Part shown: piece after piece, positions 16,690 through 26,084 of the stretch
Numbering within the stretch: position 1 is the first letter of the stretch
Layout: each line of letters begins with the position of its first letter
Source: Lachnospiraceae bacterium
GTDB taxonomy: Bacteria > Bacillota > Clostridia > Lachnospirales > Lachnospiraceae
Length of the DNA stretch: 64,000 nt
NCBI GenBank assembly: GCA_021201665.1
Contig: JAJQEO010000071.1
Coordinates: forward strand, 1 to 64,000
Direction of reading: 5' to 3'
Translations under genes and position numbers: made by a program
Notes under the pieces: generated by a model
Database searches by the model: none
What the model was told of the DNA's origin: nothing
The model's input: only the letters and a program-made list of their open reading frames with translations

Positions 16690-18420
16690 TCAATCCCCAA
16701 AGTAATACTCCAGAATTTTCTCGCAGGATGCCCCCTGCGAAGCCATCCATGCTGCGCCGCTCTGGCTCATGCCGTTTCCATGCCCGTAGCCGCCGCCATA
16801 TATGCAAAGCACTATTTCTGCTTTTTCTGCTTCCACCGCTTTCTCCGCCTCTGCTTCTACCGTTTTCTCCGCTTCCTCAGCCTCAGCTTCCTCCGTCTCC
16901 GGCAGTTTTATATAGAAAAAAGCACTTGGCAGCAGCTGCATTCCCGTAACCGTGGTCTTGTCCGAACGCTCTACTTCCATCTCCTCGGAAGAAAGGAACT
17001 TCCTGATCGCGTATTCCCCCGCGATCTCCACGCTTTCCCCTCCTGCTGTCACGCGAAGGAGAAGAGCCTGTCCGTTTCCGGCGCGCGACACAACCTCGAC
17101 CTCGTCCAGATATTCCGCACAGATATCGTATTCCCTGTCCAGCTTTTCCAAAATCCCGGCAGCCGAAATCTCACATTGCCAGCGCACCCAGGCTGACCTA
17201 TATTCCGCCCCATCTTCCACCGCTTCAGAAAGGAACTCGCGAAAAGCTTCCTCTTCCCCTAAGTCGTCCCGTTTTTCCGAAAGGCAGGAGGTCGAATAAT
17301 ACTGCACGTCATCCACAAGAAGAATTTTCCCGTCCGTCTGATCTACCGCGTCACGGGAGCTGTCTGTGGCACGGTAATTATTATATACTTGAAATCGTAC
17401 GCTGTCATCCAAATCAGCAATTAATTTTTCAGTCTTACAATTTTCCAGCCTCTGCAGGACATAGGTCCGGGCACAGATGGCCTGTGCTTTCAATGCTTCA
17501 GCCGGGAAGCCGGAAGACATCTCGCTCGAAACCACACTGTAGAGGTACTCCCGCAGAGAAAGTACGTTTACCAGGGCGAGTCCGCCCTCCATACGATAGA
17601 TGTACAATTCCCCCTCGTACGTCGGCGGGCCATCCGCACGCTCCAGGCTCGTCACAGTCAGCGTTCCATCACCTTCCGGAATCAGATGAAATGCCTCCCC
17701 TTCACAAAGATCATCGGCAGAGAATACAAATTGCCCCTCTTCATAGTCTTCCACATCGGCAGCGGTTTTAACAGAAGCCGTTTCACCGGCATCTGGTTCA
17801 CCGGCAGCCGCTTCGTCGGCACAGTCCAACTGAGGATTGTTTAAATCTTCATCCGCGGTATTCGAACCGGAAAGAAAGGTATAGTCATCGGCATACATCC
17901 CACGTTCTACGATTAAACCATTCTCTCCCGATACCGTAATTTTGTCAAACAGAGAATCCGAATACTCATTGTCGAGGATCTGTACCCGAACCATTGTCGA
18001 TTCATCCGCTGAGGTTTGTGAAAGGAGTGAAAATGATGTATCTTCTTCCTCTGTTTCGGCTGAATCGGCCGCAGCCACGCCTCCCGTCGTCTCATCTGGA
18101 TCGGTCGCAGTCGTACCACTCGCTGTTTCATCCGTATCAGCCGCAGCTGTACATCCCGCCGTCTCATCCGGATCGGTCACAGTCGTGACACTCCCTGTTT
18201 CATCCGTATCAGCCGCAGTTGTGACACTCGCCGTCTTATCCGCATCCACCACAGCTGTGACACTCGCTGTTTCTTCCGAATCCACCACAGTCGTGCCACT
18301 CGCTGTCTCCCCCTGCGTCATATATCTATAAATCAGGTAAAAAGAGAACAGAACAATCGCCGCCAGGAGCAGAAGCTCCACAATAGTCAAAACCCGGTCC
18401 GCTATTTTAGAATGCCTCAT
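16690..18420 (-). CDS. SpoIID/LytB-domain protein with repeat-rich stalk
   Basis: Membrane-anchored protein whose C-terminal SpoIID/LytB domain is expected to act on peptidoglycan glycan strands (SpoIID is a lytic transglycosylase in spore engulfment). An N-terminal helix (RVLTIVELLLLAAIVLFSFYL) anchors it. Residues about 36-130 are a Thr/Asp/Glu/Ala-rich stalk of TASVTTVVDADE-like units. The domain motifs are YRGELYI-like YEGELYIYR, SSEMSSGFPAEALKAQAICARTY and the end YGGGYGHGNGMSQSGAAWMA. An Ala/Glu insertion (about 30 residues of EAEEAEKTVEAEAEKA) precedes IVLCIYGGG. It could be sporulation-linked or a vegetative wall protein. Confidence 0.85.
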   Translation of the reverse strand: MRHSKIADRVLTIVELLLLAAIVLFSFYLIYRYMTQGETASGTTVVDSEETASVTAVVDADKTASVTTAADTDETGSVTTVTDPDETAGCTAAADTDETASGTTATDPDETTGGVAAADSAETEEEDTSFSLLSQTSADESTMVRVQILDNEYSDSLFDKITVSGENGLIVERGMYADDYTFLSGSNTADEDLNNPQLDCADEAAAGEPDAGETASVKTAADVEDYEEGQFVFSADDLCEGEAFHLIPEGDGTLTVTSLERADGPPTYEGELYIYRMEGGLALVNVLSLREYLYSVVSSEMSSGFPAEALKAQAICARTYVLQRLENCKTEKLIADLDDSVRFQVYNNYRATDSSRDAVDQTDGKILLVDDVQYYSTSCLSEKRDDLGEEEAFREFLSEAVEDGAEYRSAWVRWQCEISAAGILEKLDREYDICAEYLDEVEVVSRAGNGQALLLRVTAGGESVEIAGEYAIRKFLSSEEMEVERSDKTTVTGMQLLPSAFFYIKLPETEEAEAEEAEKTVEAEAEKAVEAEKAEIVLCIYGGGYGHGNGMSQSGAAWMASQGASCEKILEYYFGD

Positions 18421-18593
18421 TCTTTTCCGAATCCAGAACTAATGCCTGCGTTCATATCTCTCTATTCTTATTCTCGGCCAGGTGTTTTTATACCTGCGTC
18501 CCGGTACAAGTATTGCAAATGAAAAAAGCAGCTGCCGCGCCTGCAATAGCGCGGCGGCTGCAATGCGCGTTTCTTCTCTTATGGAAACACTTG

Positions 18594-18821
18594 CTAGAAA
18601 ATAATCGCAAGAATCGCGATTACCGCCAAAATACAGAAAAATGGAAAGCTGCAGCAGCCTCTGCGCGGGTATCCGTATCCGCCCCATCCTCTGCGTGGCG
18701 GCGGCGGCGCGCCAGGGCCGCCTCTGAAACCGCCTCCCCGCGGTCCCCCCGGACCGCCTCCAAATCCGCCGCCCGGGCCTCCCGGACCACCACCGTGTCC
18801 GCCTCCTGCTCTTCCTGGCAT
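18594..18821 (-). CDS. Gly-rich small protein with C-terminal membrane segment
   Basis: A 75-residue protein, unrecognised. Residues 1-45 are Gly/Pro-rich with Arg (GGGPGGPGGGFGGGPGG). A short aromatic-Arg part (RRGWGGYGYPRRG) and a terminal hydrophobic helix (CCSFPFFCILAVIAILAIIF) follow. A strong GGAGGAGGAAA ribosome binding site precedes the ATG, so it is probably a real tail-anchored miniprotein. It lies between smpB and the SpoIID-like gene, all leftwards. Confidence 0.65.
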   Translation of the reverse strand: MPGRAGGGHGGGPGGPGGGFGGGPGGPRGGGFRGGPGAPPPPRRGWGGYGYPRRGCCSFPFFCILAVIAILAIIF

Positions 18822-18863
18822 AAAAATTTCCTCCTCCCTGCTACATTCTCCGAATTGCTTCTG

Positions 18864-19325
18864 TCAACGCAGGCGCTGTTTAAATTCCTGCTCTGCCTCG
18901 CGCCTCTGATCCTTTTTCGCAATGTCCTGACGCTTGTCATAGAGCTTTTTGCCCTTTGCAAGACCAATCTCCACCTTTACAAGGCTTCCCTTAAAATATA
19001 CACGCAGCGGAACCAGAGTGTAACCTTTCACGGCAATCTTCCCTGCCATACGCCCGATCTCCTGCCTGTGAAGGAGCAGCTTTTTCACCCGGAGCGGATC
19101 CTTGTTGAAAATATTACCCTTTTCATAAGGACTGATGTGCATTCCGTAAATCAGCACCTCTCCATCCTCAATCCGCACAAAAGACTCCTTGATGCTGCAT
19201 TTCCCAAGGCGCAGAGACTTTACCTCCGTGCCATGCAAAGCAATGCCGGCCTCATAAGTCTCTTCTATAAAGTAATCATGGTATGCTTTTTTATTATTCG
19301 CAATCAGCTTGATGGATTCTCCCAT
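18864..19325 (-). CDS. smpB: SsrA-binding protein SmpB
   Basis: Binds tmRNA and delivers it to stalled ribosomes in trans-translation. Family motifs are present: [56 protein letters not shown]-like [43 protein letters not shown] and the basic tail. Start ATG 19325 (MGESIKLI) follows GAGGAGCAAAAAA. The ORF track uses a GTG five codons earlier that overlaps that ribosome binding site. In many Clostridia rnr lies between secG and smpB; here it is absent. Confidence 0.96.
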   Translation of the reverse strand: MGESIKLIANNKKAYHDYFIEETYEAGIALHGTEVKSLRLGKCSIKESFVRIEDGEVLIYGMHISPYEKGNIFNKDPLRVKKLLLHRQEIGRMAGKIAVKGYTLVPLRVYFKGSLVKVEIGLAKGKKLYDKRQDIAKKDQRREAEQEFKQRLR

Positions 19326-19404
19326 TTTTTTGCTCCTCACGCAGACCAGGGCGATGTTCTATGAAAAATTTCCTTCTTATTGGCGTGGGCTTTAGCCGTC
19401 ATCA

Positions 19405-19444
19405 CAAAAAGAAAAGGGACTTATGCTTTCCTGCATCAGTCCCC
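19405..19444 (-). terminator. Terminator after secG
   Basis: On the minus strand GGGACTGATGC pairs with GCATAAGTCCC and is followed by TTTTCTTTTT. It separates secG from smpB. Confidence 0.85.
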
Positions 19445-19452
19445 GCCGTTCG

Positions 19453-19689
19453 TTAAAAACTCAGATTCAAAACAACCGCAAATACGATTAAGGCAGCTGC
19501 AAGCCATTTTGTGATTTTAACGATATTTCCTTCCATGGAACGCGATTTATTCTGGCTCCAGTAGGTATTGCCCATACCGCCGATCGAGCCAAGACCCTCG
19601 TCCTTCCCCTGCTGTGCAAGAACAAGCACCGTCAGAACTATGCATATCAATATAAAAATCACGGTCAGAATAATTCTCAGTATTGCCAT
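19453..19689 (-). CDS. secG: Preprotein translocase subunit SecG
   Basis: Small membrane subunit of the SecYEG protein export channel. The 78-residue protein has two membrane helices (about 4-24 and 57-76) joined by the SecG loop LAQQGKDEGLGSIGGMGNTYW. GAGGAGGTG precedes the ATG. The next gene upstream is an enolase homologue, as in the common eno-secG arrangement, but that enolase is degenerate. A terminator follows. Confidence 0.93.
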   Translation of the reverse strand: MAILRIILTVIFILICIVLTVLVLAQQGKDEGLGSIGGMGNTYWSQNKSRSMEGNIVKITKWLAAALIVFAVVLNLSF

Positions 19690-19902
19690 CGGTCACACCT
19701 CCTCGCCAAACATGAACAGTCTACCACACTGACCGTTTAATTGCAAGGATTAATTTCCGCCCGCAGTGAAAAATTTACAACAGAATTTACAGACCAGCTC
19801 CATGAATCCAACATGAATCCGCTCAAAAATGTTCAGGAAGAATCTATTGAGTCGACGAAAAAGTTTACAGGGCAAAGTGGCAGATCTCATGAACAAATAT
19901 TC

Positions 19903-21165
19903 TCACAAATCAATCCCACAGGAAGCCGCCAGTCCCAGGGAATCCTCAATGTGCAGCAGCCGGTTATACTTTGCCGTCCGCTCAGCTCCTCGCGGAGCCC
20001 CGGCCTGGATCTGCGCGGCTCCGGCAGCGACAGCAAGATCCGCGGCAAATGTGTCCTCCGTCTCCCGATGGCAACAGGAAATTACTGTCCTGTAACCATT
20101 TTGCCTGGCAAATTCTGCAAGGGCAAGCATATCCGTCAGCGTACCAGCCTCGTCGGCATTCATTCGAATCGCATTGCCCGCCCCTGAACAGATCCCCCGT
20201 GCAAGCCGTTTCCGATTCGTGTGGAAAAGATCTCCGCCGACCAGCTCTACCCTCCCTCCAAGGCGGTCTGTCAGCATTTTCCAGCCATTCCAGTCATTTC
20301 CGTCCAGGCCATCCTCCAGAACACGAATCGGATATGTCCGGCAAAGCCCCTCAAGATAAGCAATCATCTCTTCCCGGCTTCTGCAGATCCTTCGTCCGCT
20401 CCCGGCGCTTTCTCCCGCAAACACATAACAATCCGAGGATTTCTCATACAGATTCCCGGCCGCCGCGTTCAGCCCCAGCACGACATCCTCCCCGGGCTGT
20501 CCTCCCGCTCTTTGGACAGCCTCCAGCACCAGTGAAAATGCCTCCTTCGCATCTGTCAGCTCCGGCAAAAATCCTCCCATCTCACCGGTCGCAACTGAAA
20601 GCTTTCTCTCCAGCAGGATGTTTTCCATCTCCTGATAAACCCTCACGCACGTCCTCAGTCCCTGTCCATAGCAGCGCATCCGCACAGGCATGATCAGAAT
20701 CTCCTGAAAATCCATAGTGTCCGCAGCAGAGGGATCCCCACTTAAAATACTCATCATCGGGGCCGGCAAAGTACACGCGCCCATCCCGCCGAGATAGCGG
20801 TAAAGCGGCTGACCCAGAGTCTTCGCGGCAGCAGCCGCCAGCGCGAGCGAAACCCCGGGTGCCTCTCCGTGGTGACTGAGAATTCGGTCAAGCACGGCCT
20901 GTTCATATATATTTTCCCCTATCAGCACGCCTGAGAGCACTGTATTCACAAAATGGCAGACATCCGAAACATCCTGTTCCCCACCGCACGTCTTATCATC
21001 CGGACAGGTTTTTGACCCGCACGGTCGACAAAACGCCCTCTGGGGAAGCACGACCCTTCCAATGCTGCCATCTTCCGTCATAACCTCTACTTCCGCCGCA
21101 GGAAGCCCTCTGGAATCCAGAACCTCCCGCGCATATACGTCAGCCACAGGCATATCATTGCACAT
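19903..21165 (-). CDS. Degenerate enolase-like protein (probable pseudoenzyme)
   Basis: A 420-residue protein clearly homologous to enolase over its full length (YAREVLDSRGLPAAEVEV, LEDGLDGNDWNGWKMLT, AKYNRLLHIED). Comparison with the canonical motifs from memory shows loss of most catalytic residues. The SGASTG loop is replaced by a Cys-rich RAFCRPCGSKTCPDDKTC segment. GGxHADN becomes GDPSAADT, GDEGGFAP becomes GEMGGFLP and the Asp ligand in ALDVAASE becomes Asn in GLNAAAGN. The catalytic Lys in NSILIKxNQIGT becomes Asn in NAIRMNADEAGT. SHRSGETED becomes SCCHRETED, and IKTG becomes IQAG. The ORF is intact with a good AAGGAGGG site. It sits in the usual eno slot beside secG. Probably not a phosphopyruvate hydratase; role unknown. 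Confidence 0.85.
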   Translation of the reverse strand: MCNDMPVADVYAREVLDSRGLPAAEVEVMTEDGSIGRVVLPQRAFCRPCGSKTCPDDKTCGGEQDVSDVCHFVNTVLSGVLIGENIYEQAVLDRILSHHGEAPGVSLALAAAAAKTLGQPLYRYLGGMGACTLPAPMMSILSGDPSAADTMDFQEILIMPVRMRCYGQGLRTCVRVYQEMENILLERKLSVATGEMGGFLPELTDAKEAFSLVLEAVQRAGGQPGEDVVLGLNAAAGNLYEKSSDCYVFAGESAGSGRRICRSREEMIAYLEGLCRTYPIRVLEDGLDGNDWNGWKMLTDRLGGRVELVGGDLFHTNRKRLARGICSGAGNAIRMNADEAGTLTDMLALAEFARQNGYRTVISCCHRETEDTFAADLAVAAGAAQIQAGAPRGAERTAKYNRLLHIEDSLGLAASCGIDL

Positions 21166-21240
21166 ACTATTCCCTCCTTACCTGTGCAGCCTGCGGAAAC
21201 GATCTGCGCCGTTTCCTTTCTATAGACCGTGTATGGGGTC

Positions 21241-21324
21241 CATCCCGCCAGGGCGGGGCGAACCGGTCAACGCCGTCCACGAAATCATTCTGCGTGGGAA
21301 CCCATCCCGCCAGGGCGGGGCGAA
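21241..21324. repeat. Duplicated REP-like palindrome
   Basis: The 22-bp palindromic motif CATCCCGCCAGGGCGGGGCG plus AA occurs at 21241 and 21303, 62 bp apart, in the 382-bp spacer between the enolase-like and HtrA-like genes. Apart from these palindromes I see nothing in that spacer. A related palindrome (CCCGCCCATAGGGCGGG) lies inside the ABC ATPase gene at 35.5 kb. Confidence 0.65.
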
Positions 21325-21547
21325 TACCCCGCGCTAAATTCAGGATACTCCCGGCGATGACCGGGAACACGGTCCGGCTGTCACTCTCTGGAAATAGTAT
21401 GTCCTGCTCTTTCCCATTTCACTCAGAATCCATCATTCCACTTTTTCCCTCTGCTGCATCCAGCCCTGCACGAACGAACCTTCCGCAAGGCTGAAACGAG
21501 AGAACCCACACAGGAGCAATTGCGTGGACTGTATGGAATTAGAAGCT

Positions 21548-23395
21548 TTAATCAAACTGGCTGTTGTAGTCCTCAAATCCATCCTCGAAGCCGTCGTCAA
21601 AGCCTTCCCCGAAGTCTTCCTCAAAGTCATCCTCTGAATCATCGTACGGAAGGGTACCAATTTCGCCTTCCCCATTCTGATTCTCGTTCTCATCAGGAAT
21701 AGCCCCTTCCTGGGAATCCTCCTGGTCCTCTTCCTCAGAATCATCCGCTTCAGAAGAGGAGCCTGCCTGAAGCGTCACCTCGACGTCGCGCGCCTCGTAG
21801 ACGCCATTATTCGCCGTCTGGACTTCCAGTGTAATGGTCTCGCCCGGCGCGTAATAGCTCATCTTTTCAATCAGCTCTGTCGAGCTTGTAACGCTCTCTC
21901 CCTCAATCCCGGAGATAATGTCGCCGCTCATAATACCCGCCTCGTCCGCGGCGGAGCCTTCAGTGACCTCATATACAAAAGCGCCGGCCGGCATATTATA
22001 GGTCTCAACCGCCTCATCTGAAACCGTCAGAACCGTCGCGCCGATGTAGCCACGCTCCGAATCGCTCAGCTTATCCCTGGTCTCCTTATTAATCAGCTGC
22101 TCCAGAACCGGGATCGCGTCATCAATCGGGATCGCGTAAGCCATCCCCTCCGCGCCGTCTCCGCTCTCCTTAGCCACGCCGATGCCGATCACTTCACCGG
22201 ACGCGTTCAGAAGCGCGCCGCCGCTGCTGCCAAGATTCGCTGCCGCGTCTGTCACAATCACTTCCATAGTGACTCCGTCCACCTCGACCTCACGGTCCAG
22301 AGCGCTGATCACACCCACCGTCACGCTCTGTCCATAGCCCAGTGCATTACTGATCGAGATCGCCGCCTGTCCGATCTTCAGATCCTCCGAGCTGCCAAGC
22401 GTGGCAACACTGAGCTGGTCAAGCACTGAGTCCTCGATATCGGAAAGCTCGACCGCCACCACAGCCAGATCTGCGGAAGAGCTCGTACCCTTGATCTTCG
22501 CGGAGACCGTCAGATCATTCTCATCCTCTGCCTCTACAGTAAAGCTGACCATCACGCTCTCGGCATCGCTCACTACATGGTAGTTCGTCGCGATCAGAAG
22601 CTCCGAATCACTCTTCGCAATAATAATACCGGTGGCTGCCGTCTCCACCTCTTCCGTGACCTCTTCGTCAGAATAATAATAGAAATAATCAGAATCCTCA
22701 TCCACAGAAACGGTTTCCTCTGATACACAGGTAATCGTCACAATCGAAGACATACACTGCTCAACGATCGCCGAAACATCCGTTGTCACGATCCCACTGA
22801 CCGTCGTGTCATCTTCGGAGGCGGTGCTCAGCTGAATGTCCTCAGAATCTTCAGCATCCTCAGCGGCATTCTCTGCCGCTTCTTCGGCGTTCTCCGCTGC
22901 CTCTTCTTCGGTATGATCCTCTTCGGCTTCTGCATCCGAAGAGGAAGCAGTCTCCGCTTCTGCATCTGAATCACCTGCATCCGCTGATGCTTCCACATCG
23001 TCATCGGAGGAGGCCGAGCCGCCTCTGTTCAGCGTCACTCGTTCGGATTCCTCAGACTGCGTCTCCTCCGTTTTTGAGGAAGTCTCCGCAGCCGCCTCCG
23101 TGGAGTCCTCGTTCTCATCCATCGACACTTCGTCTGCCTGCGTCTCCCCTGTGCCAGACGCGTCTTCCTCTACCAGAGTTTCCTCAGCACCGGAAGTCTT
23201 TTCAGCCGCCGCGCTCTTCTCCTCGTCCGTCTGGTCATCATCGTCTGTCACAATATTCAGCGTCACGCGCTGCGTCTCTTCTGTCTCCTGCGCGCTGACC
23301 TCTTTCAATGCACGCAGAACGCCGGATTCTGCACACACGCCTGTCAGCACCGCCAGCGACAGCGCCACTGCGCCGTATTTTTTCCATTTCTTCAT
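21548..23395 (-). CDS. HtrA/DegP-like trypsin-type serine protease with PDZ domain
   Basis: Exported or membrane-tethered S1C-family protease for surface protein quality control. An N-terminal hydrophobic signal (KYGAVALSLAVLTGVCA) is followed by an acidic Glu/Asp/Ser/Ala-rich linker of about 170 residues. The protease domain has the triad His in LIATNYHVVSDAE, Asp in SSADLAVVAVEL and Ser in AAANLGSSGGALLN (usual GNSGG reads GSSGG). A PDZ domain (GYIGATVLTVSDEA, GSAADEAGIMSGDIISGIEG) and a very acidic tail (DDFEEDFGEGFDDGFEDG) follow. ATG 23395 is preferred to the upstream TTG because AAGGGG then has better spacing. The two acidic low-complexity parts are unusually long. Confidence 0.9.
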   Translation of the reverse strand: MKKWKKYGAVALSLAVLTGVCAESGVLRALKEVSAQETEETQRVTLNIVTDDDDQTDEEKSAAAEKTSGAEETLVEEDASGTGETQADEVSMDENEDSTEAAAETSSKTEETQSEESERVTLNRGGSASSDDDVEASADAGDSDAEAETASSSDAEAEEDHTEEEAAENAEEAAENAAEDAEDSEDIQLSTASEDDTTVSGIVTTDVSAIVEQCMSSIVTITCVSEETVSVDEDSDYFYYYSDEEVTEEVETAATGIIIAKSDSELLIATNYHVVSDAESVMVSFTVEAEDENDLTVSAKIKGTSSSADLAVVAVELSDIEDSVLDQLSVATLGSSEDLKIGQAAISISNALGYGQSVTVGVISALDREVEVDGVTMEVIVTDAAANLGSSGGALLNASGEVIGIGVAKESGDGAEGMAYAIPIDDAIPVLEQLINKETRDKLSDSERGYIGATVLTVSDEAVETYNMPAGAFVYEVTEGSAADEAGIMSGDIISGIEGESVTSSTELIEKMSYYAPGETITLEVQTANNGVYEARDVEVTLQAGSSSEADDSEEEDQEDSQEGAIPDENENQNGEGEIGTLPYDDSEDDFEEDFGEGFDDGFEDGFEDYNSQFD

Positions 23396-23559
23396 AGCAG
23401 CCAATCCCCTTTCATCGCTGTACTTGATAAGAGCGCGTCACCTGAAAATCCATCTCTAATTACAGGAACGCGCTCTGTCTGTCGAACACCTTTCCGCATA
23501 TCTTGTTACAAGATACCGCAGGTTTGTGTTTTTCATGTGAAATTAAGGAACCATTTTAA

Positions 23560-25101
23560 TCACTCATGCGTCAGCAGCGATTTGCCCGTCATCTCGGCCG
23601 GCTGCTCCATGCCCATCAGCTCAATCAGTGTCGGGACAATATCCGCCAGGCGTCCTCCCTTGCGCAGGCCGACGCCCTCGCCGCAGTTCACCAGAATAAA
23701 CGGCACCGGGTTCGTCGTATGCGCGGTAAAAGGCGCGCCCGTCTCGTAGTCAATCAGCTGCTCCGCGTTTCCATGGTCCGCGCAGATAAACAGCTTGCCG
23801 TCCATGGATTTCACTGCCTCGACCACCTTGCCCACGCACTCGTCTACGGTCTCAATCGCCTTGATCGCGGCGGAAAGCACGCCGGTGTGGCCGACCATGT
23901 CCGGATTCGCGAAATTGGTAATCACTACATCGTATTTGCCGGAGGTCACCGCGCCAACCACCTTCTCGCAGACCTCAGGCGCACTCATCTCAGGCTGCAG
24001 GTCGTAGGTCGCTACCTTCGGGGATTTCACCAGAATACGGTCCTCTCCCGGGTTCGGTGCCTCAACGCCTCCGTTGAAGAAGAAGGTCACATGCGCATAT
24101 TTTTCGGTCTCCGCAATCCTGGCCTGCGTCATATTGTGCGCCGCCAGATATTCACCAAAGGTATTCGTCACAGAAATCTTCGGGAAGGCCACGGTCTTGT
24201 TCGGGATCGTTACATCGTATTCGGCAAAGCATACATAGGTCACGGAAACCCGCGGTCCGCGGTCGAATCCGTCAAACTCATCACAGCAGAAGGTGCGGCT
24301 CAGCTCTCTTGCCCGGTCCGGACGGAAGTTGAAGAAAATCACCGAATCCCCGTCCTTTACCGTCGTCACCGGAGCGCCGTCCTTCATCACCACCGTCGGC
24401 AGGACAAACTCATCCGTCACACCCTTTTCATAAGACTGCGCCACAGCCTCGACTCCGGAGGAAGCCGTCTCGCCCTCGCCGTAAACCAGAGCGCGGTATG
24501 CCTTCTCCACGCGGTCCCAGCGGTTGTCACGGTCCATCGCGTAATACCGGCCGGATACCACGCCGACCTCGCCTACGCCAATCTCCTGCATTTTATCCGT
24601 CAGCTCCTGCACATAATCCTTGCCGGAGGTCGGCGGTGTATCACGCCCGTCCAGGAAGCAGTGCACATATACCTTCTTCAGGCCATAATTTTTCGCCATC
24701 TGCAGCAGCGCATACACATGCGTATTGTGGCTGTGCACGCCGCCGTCGGAGAGCAGTCCCCACATATGGAGGCTGGAATCGTTATTCTTCGCGTTCTCCA
24801 TCGCGCGCTTCAGCTCAGGATTTTCAAAAAAGTCGCCGTCCTCGATCTCTTTCGTAATCCTCGTCAGATCCTGGTAAACCACGCGGCCCGCACCCATATT
24901 CATGTGGCCGACCTCGGAGTTGCCCATCTGCCCGTCCGGCAGTCCCACAGAGAGACCGCTCGCCGCGCCCTGTACAAACGGGCAGGTCGCCATCAAATCA
25001 TCCATCACCGGCGTCGCCGCCTGCGCGATCGCGTTGCCCTCCGTCTTCTCATTCAATCCATATCCGTCCAGGATCATTAATACTGTTGGTTTTTTCATCA
25101 T
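23560..25101 (-). CDS. gpmI: 2,3-bisphosphoglycerate-independent phosphoglycerate mutase
   Basis: Interconverts 3- and 2-phosphoglycerate in glycolysis using two Mn ions and a phosphoserine intermediate. The 513-residue protein has VLMILDGYGLN, the nucleophile region PDGQMGNSEVGHMNMGAGR, SDGGVHSH, FLDGRDTPP, SGRYYAMDRDNRWDR, NFRPDRARE, NFANPDMVGHTG and FICADHGNAEQ, all standard. Two adjacent ATG codons follow GAGGAGAAGG. It has its own promoter. It is near, but not adjacent to, the enolase-like gene, which suggests an old glycolytic cluster. Confidence 0.97.
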   Translation of the reverse strand: MMKKPTVLMILDGYGLNEKTEGNAIAQAATPVMDDLMATCPFVQGAASGLSVGLPDGQMGNSEVGHMNMGAGRVVYQDLTRITKEIEDGDFFENPELKRAMENAKNNDSSLHMWGLLSDGGVHSHNTHVYALLQMAKNYGLKKVYVHCFLDGRDTPPTSGKDYVQELTDKMQEIGVGEVGVVSGRYYAMDRDNRWDRVEKAYRALVYGEGETASSGVEAVAQSYEKGVTDEFVLPTVVMKDGAPVTTVKDGDSVIFFNFRPDRARELSRTFCCDEFDGFDRGPRVSVTYVCFAEYDVTIPNKTVAFPKISVTNTFGEYLAAHNMTQARIAETEKYAHVTFFFNGGVEAPNPGEDRILVKSPKVATYDLQPEMSAPEVCEKVVGAVTSGKYDVVITNFANPDMVGHTGVLSAAIKAIETVDECVGKVVEAVKSMDGKLFICADHGNAEQLIDYETGAPFTAHTTNPVPFILVNCGEGVGLRKGGRLADIVPTLIELMGMEQPAEMTGKSLLTHE

Positions 25102-25210
25102 CCTTCTCCTCGCTTTTTTGATCTTTTTTACGATCTCGTTTTATCGATCTCTTATCTTTGATCTCTTTTGATTTGCTTCGGTTTCCCTTTTTGAGCCTTT
25201 GGTCTTCCCG

Positions 25211-25239
25211 AGTATAGCACGCGTTTTATGAAAAAGCAA
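25211..25239 (-). promoter_or_regulatory. Sigma-A-type promoter of gpmI
   Basis: On the minus strand TTGCTT is followed after 17 bp by TATACT, about 110 bp upstream of the gpmI start. The leader between them contains several AGATC/GATC repeats. Confidence 0.65.
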
Positions 25240-25345
25240 GGCTGTGCTTCTTTAGTCATAAACGATATAAAACCGCATAGGCTTTTTGCATAAAAACAGA
25301 CTGTGCTTCCTTTTCCCAAAACACTGACCGTCAGAAACAGCAGTC

Positions 25346-25897
25346 TCACAAACCCTGACCGCGCAAATCACGCTGTCCCAGGCCGCTTCTGCCCAAAAGC
25401 ACAGCCGCGCAGATCAGGCCTCCGGCCACCAGCGCGTCCATCTTGGAATTGGTGGAAAGTAAGCTGTCCATCCGGAAGCAGTAGCACCAGTATAACACTG
25501 CGGCCAGCATAAACGCCGCGGTCTGACGCAGCGCGGCGGGCAAGCGTCCCTGTGCATGTGCAGCAGTAGCAATCCCGCTGTTCTGCGCATCAGCAGCGGC
25601 CGCCGCTCCTCTCTGTGCACCATCGGCTGCGAGTTTTCCCCTCCATACGTCACCAACGGCAGCTTCTCCCTTCGGTGGATTTTTTACTGCAAACACTTTT
25701 TTCAGCTCTCCGTCTTCGATACCTGCCCCCGGAATCAGCAACCATACCCCCAGCAGCACAAGCATCCCCAGCATAGCAAAGCAGGTCGTCTGCACGGTTC
25801 CGCCAATCAGAACCGGACTTTGCTCCAGCGAGCAGACTACCACCAGAATCGCCAGCACAGCCAGCCAGATTCTATATATAATTTGACTAATCTTCAT
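25346..25897 (-). CDS. Unknown four-helix membrane protein
   Basis: Not recognised. The 183-residue protein has hydrophobic segments at about 7-24, 36-56, 124-142 and 154-172. An Ala/Asp/Gln-rich loop (DGAQRGAAAAADAQNSGIATAA) between the second and third pairs resembles the low-complexity insertions in neighbours. AGGAGGGACTTC precedes the ATG, supporting translation. It lies between gpmI and the thiamine pyrophosphokinase gene, same strand, with 187 bp of featureless DNA upstream. Confidence 0.55.
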   Translation of the reverse strand: MKISQIIYRIWLAVLAILVVVCSLEQSPVLIGGTVQTTCFAMLGMLVLLGVWLLIPGAGIEDGELKKVFAVKNPPKGEAAVGDVWRGKLAADGAQRGAAAAADAQNSGIATAAHAQGRLPAALRQTAAFMLAAVLYWCYCFRMDSLLSTNSKMDALVAGGLICAAVLLGRSGLGQRDLRGQGL

Positions 25898-26084
25898 GTT
25901 GAAGTCCCTCCTGTACGCATTCCATCGTTTCTATCTGTCCAGAAACCTGCGGCACTGTCTGTACCGCCGCTAAAGCCTGCAGCTGTATGTTCACTGAGAC
26001 ATACACCTATATATCCCCGGCACATCTGTCATGGGCAGCGCAAGCCTCTGCTTACAGCATTACTGGTCCATCATCTGCCGCTCT

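Noticed and set aside
19741-20187. Plus-strand ORF over the secG/enolase-like junction
   Set aside because: Mostly antisense to the enolase-like gene, with no motifs.
23566-25080. 504-aa plus-strand ORF
   Set aside because: Antisense shadow of gpmI, whose family motifs are complete; composition rich in His/Arg as typical of shadows.
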